IMG/VR virus record: IMGVR_UViG_3300043119_000307
Coordinates: 1 to 31,975 of that record
Source of the DNA: a virus
Direction: 5' to 3' (one strand)
DNA: 31,975 nt
The notes below the pieces were generated by a model. It did not search any database and was not told where the DNA came from. It saw nothing but the letters and a program-made list of their open reading frames with translations. Below, piece after piece: positions 28,358 to 31,975 of this stretch (positions are counted from its first letter, which is position 1; every line of letters begins with the position of its first letter). A program made the position numbers and the translations under genes.

Positions 28358-28551
28358 TCTGCCGCAAGTGCGAGACTGAAATGGTTTTGGGCATCGCAAC
28401 TGCCCAAACCTACGTCGGGGGGATGCCAGATTTCCCCGGCGATACACACGCCAGCACGTTTTCTGCTGGTGGGCCGGGCAAGGTGATCGACTGTTGGAAA
28501 TGCCCCGACTGTGGGCGCAGCGTTGAAAAGGGAGAGAGCAATGGACAGTGA
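28354..28551 (+). CDS. Small zinc-ribbon protein
   Basis: The product is 65 aa. MICRKCETEMVLGI (CxxC at 3-6) and CWKCPDCGRSVEK (CxxCPxCG) form a likely zinc ribbon around a Gly/Pro-rich loop. It overlaps the previous gene by four bases and the next by 11. Probable nucleic-acid or protein contact; role unknown. Confidence 0.75.
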   Translation: MICRKCETEMVLGIATAQTYVGGMPDFPGDTHASTFSAGGPGKVIDCWKCPDCGRSVEKGESNGQ

Positions 28552-28723
28552 TGACAGAGCGTTTGTGCTGTTTGTGTGTGGTATGGCGGGCCTAGTGGTT
28601 TTTACTATCGTCTCACTGGCTTGGATTACTGCTAAACGCCCCAGTCAGATGGAGATTTGCATCAAGGCAAAATACGAATGGCGCGGCGGCGACTGCGTGA
28701 CGGCGGCAACCGATGCCCAGTAA
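28541..28723 (+). CDS. Small single-helix membrane protein
   Basis: The product is 60 aa from the ATG at 28541 (GGGAGAG upstream); a longer frame to 28511 is less likely. One hydrophobic helix (AFVLFVCGMAGLVVFTIVSL) is followed by a charged tail with a Cys pair (EICIKAKYEWRGGDCVTA). The tail is probably exported and could be disulfide-bonded. Function unknown. Confidence 0.75.
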   Translation: MDSDDRAFVLFVCGMAGLVVFTIVSLAWITAKRPSQMEICIKAKYEWRGGDCVTAATDAQ

Positions 28724-28967
28724 ATCCATGACCGAGGAGGCGCGCAAGCGCCTTGGCGAGATAGAGCCAGACGTGCCAGTGCTGCTGGCCCGTCATGTCG
28801 GCGTCAAGGCGCAGATCGTCGATGTACAACGTGACCTCGCCTACGCCAAGAAGTGCGCCGACATCTGGAAATACCGCATGGAGATGCGGGTCTTATACTG
28901 CATGGCGCGCATCCTCGTGCGCCGTGTCCACGCTTTGAAGAGGGAGGAACAGAATGACCGCACCTGA
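28713..28967 (+). CDS. Small helical protein, unknown
   Basis: The product is 84 aa and almost entirely helical and basic (ARKRLGEIEPDVPVLLARHV, DVQRDLAYAKKCADIWKYRM, CMARILVRRVHALKREEQ). It overlaps both neighbours. It could bind nucleic acid or be a small assembly factor; no family is recognised. Confidence 0.75.
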   Translation: MPSKSMTEEARKRLGEIEPDVPVLLARHVGVKAQIVDVQRDLAYAKKCADIWKYRMEMRVLYCMARILVRRVHALKREEQNDRT

Positions 28968-29232
28968 CCTGAAACCCTGCCCGTTCTGTGGTGGGGACAA
29001 GAACGTGATCTGCAAGACCGACTATGATGGACGCGATGCCTATGCTGTGTCCTGCCGATACCATGACTGTCATGGGGCAATCTTTACTTTGGGCTACGGG
29101 TATTTTCCCACAGAGGCCGAAGCCATCGCCGCATGGAACACCCGTGCCAAGCCTGTCCCTACAAAGAGAGACGTGATCTTCGACAAGCAAATCGCAGATT
29201 TTGTAAGGAGCCTTGGAAATGACCGAACCTGA
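28954..29232 (+). CDS. Lar-like zinc-ribbon protein 1
   Basis: The product is 92 aa. The pattern LKPCPFCGGDKNVIC, a second C...C pair (SCRYHDCHG) and EAEAIAAWNTRA is the Lar-type restriction-alleviation zinc-ribbon signature. Lar of the Rac prophage boosts host modification by type I restriction enzymes and so protects incoming DNA. A second copy follows directly. The tail (RDVIFDKQIADFVRSLGN) is extra. Confidence 0.82.
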   Translation: MTAPDLKPCPFCGGDKNVICKTDYDGRDAYAVSCRYHDCHGAIFTLGYGYFPTEAEAIAAWNTRAKPVPTKRDVIFDKQIADFVRSLGNDRT

Positions 29233-29695
29233 CCTGAAACCCTGCCCGTTCTGTGGGGGTTCCGTGTCTATCGGAATTTCGGACGAAGGGACCACAGGGG
29301 CGATTGAATGCGCGAAAGGATCGTCTTGCATCGGAAGCGGCCTTTTGATCGGGTTTATGAAGGCGGACCAAGAAACTGCAATCGCAGCATGGAACACCCG
29401 TGCTGTAGACCCCGCCGCCATTCGTGAGGCTATGGCCGACCGCATTGAGCAGTTGGTGAAAGAGCGGGATGAAGCCGAGAGGAACGAAACACTCTGTTCA
29501 AACATGGCGGTGAATTACCTTGAACGTGCTGAACACGCAGAAGCAAAACTGGCTAAGGCTGTAGAGGGTCTGCGGATGTTAGTCAAACTAGACGATGATT
29601 ATTCGCCGTTTGGTGGAGAACTTCTAAGGGACAGGGTGGTGAGAACTTGGGAAGAAGCCCGCGCTGTGCTGGCAGAACTGGAGAAAACAGAATGA
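29219..29695 (+). CDS. Lar-like zinc-ribbon protein 2 with coiled-coil tail
   Basis: The product is 158 aa from the ATG at 29219 (AAGGAG upstream). It starts MTEPDLKPCPFCGGSVSIGI, has a second Cys pair (CAKGSSC) and AIAAWNTRA like its upstream neighbour. The remaining 95 residues are helical (EQLVKERDEAERNE, HAEAKLAKAVEGLRMLVKLD) and look like a coiled coil. The start overlaps the previous gene by 14 bases. A duplication followed by gain of the tail is the simplest history. Confidence 0.82.
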   Translation: MTEPDLKPCPFCGGSVSIGISDEGTTGAIECAKGSSCIGSGLLIGFMKADQETAIAAWNTRAVDPAAIREAMADRIEQLVKERDEAERNETLCSNMAVNYLERAEHAEAKLAKAVEGLRMLVKLDDDYSPFGGELLRDRVVRTWEEARAVLAELEKTE

Positions 29696-29952
29696 CACAC
29701 ATCAAATGGCCAAACGAACTGGGTCGGCCAGTGCCCTACGAACCCAACTGGCAGAACGAGGCGATACGCCTGAGCGCCTTGCTGCACAGCGCCATGCTGG
29801 GCGGCGCAAAGACACATGCCAAGCTGGCCTTGGCCATAGAGGCGCTGGACGAGGCAATCTACCTGTTGGACCCGGACGAGGAAGACATGGCCAAGGAAGC
29901 GGGCCTGTATCGCATCGTGACGGCGCGCGCAAAACTGGAGGAAACCGAATGA
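29692..29952 (+). CDS. Small helical protein, unknown
   Basis: The product is 86 aa with an ATGA overlap. It reads MTHIKWPNELGRPVPYEPNW, then helical LAIEALDEAIYLLDPDEEDM and AKEAGLYRIVTARAKLEE. Its carboxy end recalls the helical tail of the gene before it. No motif or family is recognised. Confidence 0.72.
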   Translation: MTHIKWPNELGRPVPYEPNWQNEAIRLSALLHSAMLGGAKTHAKLALAIEALDEAIYLLDPDEEDMAKEAGLYRIVTARAKLEETE

Positions 29953-30206
29953 AAAAGCTACTACTGATCGCTGCGCTGTCTCTGACTGGGTGCAATGAGG
30001 AAGGGCGTAAGCGCGAACGGGACAGCATCAACGGCCAACTGCCAGAGGGCTGTGTTGTTGCCGATGTCGGGAGATATGGGGCCATCTCCCATGTTCTGGT
30101 CGTCATCTGCAAGGGCTACGATACCACCTCCACCAATGGGTCTTGGACGAGCGGCAAGACGACAAAATCCGCAGTCACCCTCCAGATCGCGGGGGTGTCG
30201 CCATGA
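29949..30206 (+). CDS. Small lipoprotein
   Basis: The product is 85 aa. MKKLLLIAALSLTGCN is a signal peptide with a lipobox (LTGC), so the mature protein is anchored by Cys15 in the membrane. The rest (RERDSINGQLPEGCVVADVG) is short and has a second Cys pair. Phage lipoproteins can block superinfection or aid lysis; here no further evidence exists. It overlaps the neighbours as ATGA. Confidence 0.8.
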   Translation: MKKLLLIAALSLTGCNEEGRKRERDSINGQLPEGCVVADVGRYGAISHVLVVICKGYDTTSTNGSWTSGKTTKSAVTLQIAGVSP

Positions 30207-30631
30207 GCGGACAGCAACGCCGACAGCCGACACAGCACCAACTCGACACGATCCGGGCCAACACCCCCAAGGACGCGGCCAAGCTGCTGGGCGTATCCCC
30301 ATCCACAATTTACGACATCTGCCGCGACAGCAAGATCGAACCTATCTGGGTCCGGAAGTCTGCATCCCTGCAAAATTGGGGCACAGTATACCGGGAGATC
30401 AACGACCTGTGGAGCGCCGGGGATGTGTCGATCCACGCGCTGTGTGAAAAATATGATCTGCGCCCCAGCGACGTGTGCGGGAAGCTAGGCATCCGCAGTC
30501 CGATGGGGGCGGCAAAGTATCTGACCAAACGCGAATTTACGTGGCTGGAACACAGCTGCCCGGAAGGAATGGGGGTCAATGAGTATATCGCGTCGTTTGT
30601 GCGCGATGCCTATCTGGACGAAAAAGAATGA
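30203..30631 (+). CDS. Helix-turn-helix protein
   Basis: The product is 142 aa. TPKDAAKLLGVSPSTIYDIC (about 21-40) is a classic helix-turn-helix. A second potential helical unit (ALCEKYDLRPSDVCGKLGIR) follows near residues 80-99. It is a plausible transcription regulator of the phage and a candidate to bind the repeated palindromes, but no contact is shown. It overlaps the lipoprotein gene by four bases. Confidence 0.75.
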   Translation: MSGQQRRQPTQHQLDTIRANTPKDAAKLLGVSPSTIYDICRDSKIEPIWVRKSASLQNWGTVYREINDLWSAGDVSIHALCEKYDLRPSDVCGKLGIRSPMGAAKYLTKREFTWLEHSCPEGMGVNEYIASFVRDAYLDEKE

Positions 30632-30843
30632 CCGCCGTGTGGACTATCATGGTGATCAGCTTCGGTGCAGGAACCTTTGCCGGGTATGACACCTATCTGC
30701 CGTTCAAGGATGGCCGAGTTTGCGGGGACAACATCGAGTCTACCCGCAAGCTAATGGAAGATCAGGGGCTGGAAGTAATAGCTGTCCGGTGCCTATCAAC
30801 CGAAATCGCGGTGCCTACAATCCGCCCAAAAACACGACCATAA
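30628..30843 (+). CDS. Small exported or membrane-type protein
   Basis: The product is 71 aa. A hydrophobic start (VWTIMVISFGAGTFAGYD) could be a signal anchor, followed by DGRVCGDNIESTRKLMEDQG and LEVIAVRCLS with two Cys. It overlaps the HTH gene as ATGA. Function unknown. Confidence 0.7.
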   Translation: MTAVWTIMVISFGAGTFAGYDTYLPFKDGRVCGDNIESTRKLMEDQGLEVIAVRCLSTEIAVPTIRPKTRP

Positions 30844-30857
30844 CCAAGGAGAACACT

Positions 30858-31292
30858 ATGGATATCAAGATCGACTGGGCTATCGACATGGCCCGCCACG
30901 TAGCCAAACTTAGCAAAGACCCCTCCACGAAAGTGGGGGCCGTGATCTTCGACCGGAAGGGACGCATCGTAAGTGCGGGCTTCAACGGTCTCGCCAGAGG
31001 CGTGAGGGATACCGATGCACGTCTGAACAATCGTGACCTGAAGCTGCGTATGGTGCTCCACGCCGAGCGCAACGCGATCTCATTTGCTACAGCCCCTCTT
31101 GATGGGTGCATCATAGTGGTCACGCATCCGTGCTGCGCACAGTGCGCCGCGTCGCTTATCCAATCGGGTATCACCCACGTCATATATCCTGCGCCGACCT
31201 TAGAGTTCAGAGAGCGGTGGCGGGAAGACTACGTTCTCGCTCAGGAGCAGTTCCGCGAAGCGGGCGTCAAGGTAACGGAGGTGCAGGTATAG
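30858..31292 (+). CDS. dCMP deaminase
   Basis: The product is 144 aa, the family length. The cytidine/deoxycytidylate deaminase zinc site is complete: HAE at 68-70 (LHAERNAI) and PCCAQC at 91-96 (THPCCAQCAASLI). The SKDPSTKVGAVIFD stretch is typical of the fold. It converts dCMP to dUMP and so feeds thymidylate synthesis for phage DNA. AAGGAG lies before the ATG. It belongs with the diphosphohydrolase as the nucleotide-pool module. Confidence 0.93.
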   Translation: MDIKIDWAIDMARHVAKLSKDPSTKVGAVIFDRKGRIVSAGFNGLARGVRDTDARLNNRDLKLRMVLHAERNAISFATAPLDGCIIVVTHPCCAQCAASLIQSGITHVIYPAPTLEFRERWREDYVLAQEQFREAGVKVTEVQV

Positions 31293-31328
31293 GGTTGACT
31301 ATGGACACGTAAACTGTTTATGTGGGCC

Positions 31329-31862
31329 ATGAGTAAGAAAAATACCCCTGATGACTTCTGGAGCCGCGTTAGTCGCGGCTCTGATACCGACTGCTGGAAC
31401 TGGACCGGGTCAACCACCAGCTCTGGATACGGCAATCTATCGTGGGGCGGGATACCCGTTCAAGCGCATAGGGTTTCCTACGCCCTTACCTATGGCGGTG
31501 TTAACCTCCAAACAGGGTTTCGGCACGAGGGTAAAGCGCGACGGTACAAGCGCTTTGTCCTGCATAAATGCGATAATCGCTTGTGCTGTAACCCCAATCA
31601 TCTTTTTCTAGGGTCTATGCGCACTAATCAGCTGGACGCCTACGCAAAAGGGCGAAAGGTACAACCCCGAAGCGAACACGCTAACGCTAAACTTTCTGCC
31701 GCCGAAGTACGCGATATACGGCAGCGCTACGACTCGGGTACGGAAAGACAGGTAGACCTAGCCAACGAGTTTGAGGTCAGCCAGCGCGTAATCAGTTTAG
31801 TTGTACGCCGAGAATCATACAAAGACGTAGAGGAGAAACGCGATGAACTTAATTACACTTGA
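31329..31862 (+). CDS. HNH homing endonuclease upstream of DNA polymerase
   Basis: The product is 177 aa from the ATG at 31329; an ATG three codons earlier (31320) is possible. It has an amino FWSRVSRGSDTDCWNWTGST, GYGNLSW and AHRVSYALTYG, then the HNH core VLHKCDNRLCCNPNHLFLGS. A carboxy segment with a small HTH (VDLANEFEVSQRVISLVVRR) probably contacts DNA. This arrangement (HNH_3 core plus HTH) is common in phage homing endonucleases. It overlaps the polymerase start by 20 bases. Confidence 0.88.
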   Translation: MSKKNTPDDFWSRVSRGSDTDCWNWTGSTTSSGYGNLSWGGIPVQAHRVSYALTYGGVNLQTGFRHEGKARRYKRFVLHKCDNRLCCNPNHLFLGSMRTNQLDAYAKGRKVQPRSEHANAKLSAAEVRDIRQRYDSGTERQVDLANEFEVSQRVISLVVRRESYKDVEEKRDELNYT

Positions 31863-31975
31863 CATGGAGACCTACTACGACAAACAGTACTCGCTGTCCA
31901 AGATGACCACGGAAGAATATATCCGTGATCCCCGCTTTCAGGTCATCGGTGTGGCTACCAAACTGAACACTGAGC
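31843..31975 (+). CDS. DNA polymerase amino end, partial
   Basis: The gene runs off the right edge after about 44 codons. It reads MNLITLDMETYYDKQYSLSK, then TTEEYIRDPRFQVIGVATKL. The LDMET motif (Asp7 and Glu9) is the ExoI site of the 3'-5' exonuclease domain, and the opening matches phage family A DNA polymerases. AGAGGAG precedes the ATG. The polymerase motifs lie outside the window, so the family is inferred. Confidence 0.85.
   Translation, partial: MNLITLDMETYYDKQYSLSKMTTEEYIRDPRFQVIGVATKLNTE

Noticed and set aside
31295-31323. TTGACT-17-TTATGT promoter before the polymerase-linked HNH gene
   Set aside because: The -10 matches poorly and the predicted start would fall almost on the ATG, so the hit is not convincing.

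Overview
This window is part of a double-stranded DNA tailed-bacteriophage genome, and every recognisable gene fits a phage. A divergent non-coding region near 14.4-17.7 kb splits it into two arms. The P22-type portal and the gp4-like adaptor suggest a short-tailed virion, but no tail or host-range gene is visible to prove it. The moderately high GC, Shine-Dalgarno starts and a tRNA with encoded CCA point to a bacterial host that I cannot name. I see no integrase, lysis gene or lysogeny repressor of known type.

Left arm (1-14.4 kb, minus strand): the packaging and virion operon. Read in transcription order it runs: small terminase (probable), a small unknown, large terminase, portal, a small head gene, GroES-like co-chaperonin, scaffold, a head protein, decoration-like protein, major capsid, a strong terminator, a homing HNH gene with its own promoter, two virion surface-type proteins, a run of short very basic proteins, the gp4-like adaptor and further neck/tail-type genes. 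The last gene is cut by the window edge. Most genes overlap by 1-8 bases.

Centre (14.4-17.7 kb): a promoter-tRNA(CAT) unit; a coiled-coil gene plus a one-helix membrane peptide closed by a strong terminator (a cassette resembling a moron); then about 1.6 kb of non-coding DNA with unusual repeats. These are five copies of AGTTAG-N7-CTAACT, four long direct repeats, nested palindromes built from TAATGTTCC inside a perfect 26-bp inverted repeat, an AT-rich stretch, an intrinsic terminator and a strong promoter. It is the best candidate for the replication origin and master control region. The roughly 560-base early leader downstream of the promoter carries what reads as a complete type II hammerhead ribozyme core (17632-17692) just before the first early gene.

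Right arm (17.7-32 kb, plus strand): early genes in tight overlapping order. The first block holds a 302-aa protein, a MoxR/CobS-like AAA+ ATPase and a metallopeptidase-like VWA protein. Interleaved with them are five members of a small paralogous protein family and recurrent GTTATACG-N3-CGTATAAC palindromes next to ribosome binding sites. The second block is nucleotide and DNA metabolism: a VRR-NUC nuclease, an OB/winged-helix protein, a dATP/dGTP diphosphohydrolase gene with an HNH gene nested inside it out of frame, two tandem Lar-like zinc-ribbon proteins, a lipoprotein, an HTH protein, a dCMP deaminase, another HNH gene and the start of a DNA polymerase cut by the right edge. Four homing-type HNH genes are scattered through the window.

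Family names are from memory of characteristic motifs; no database search was possible.
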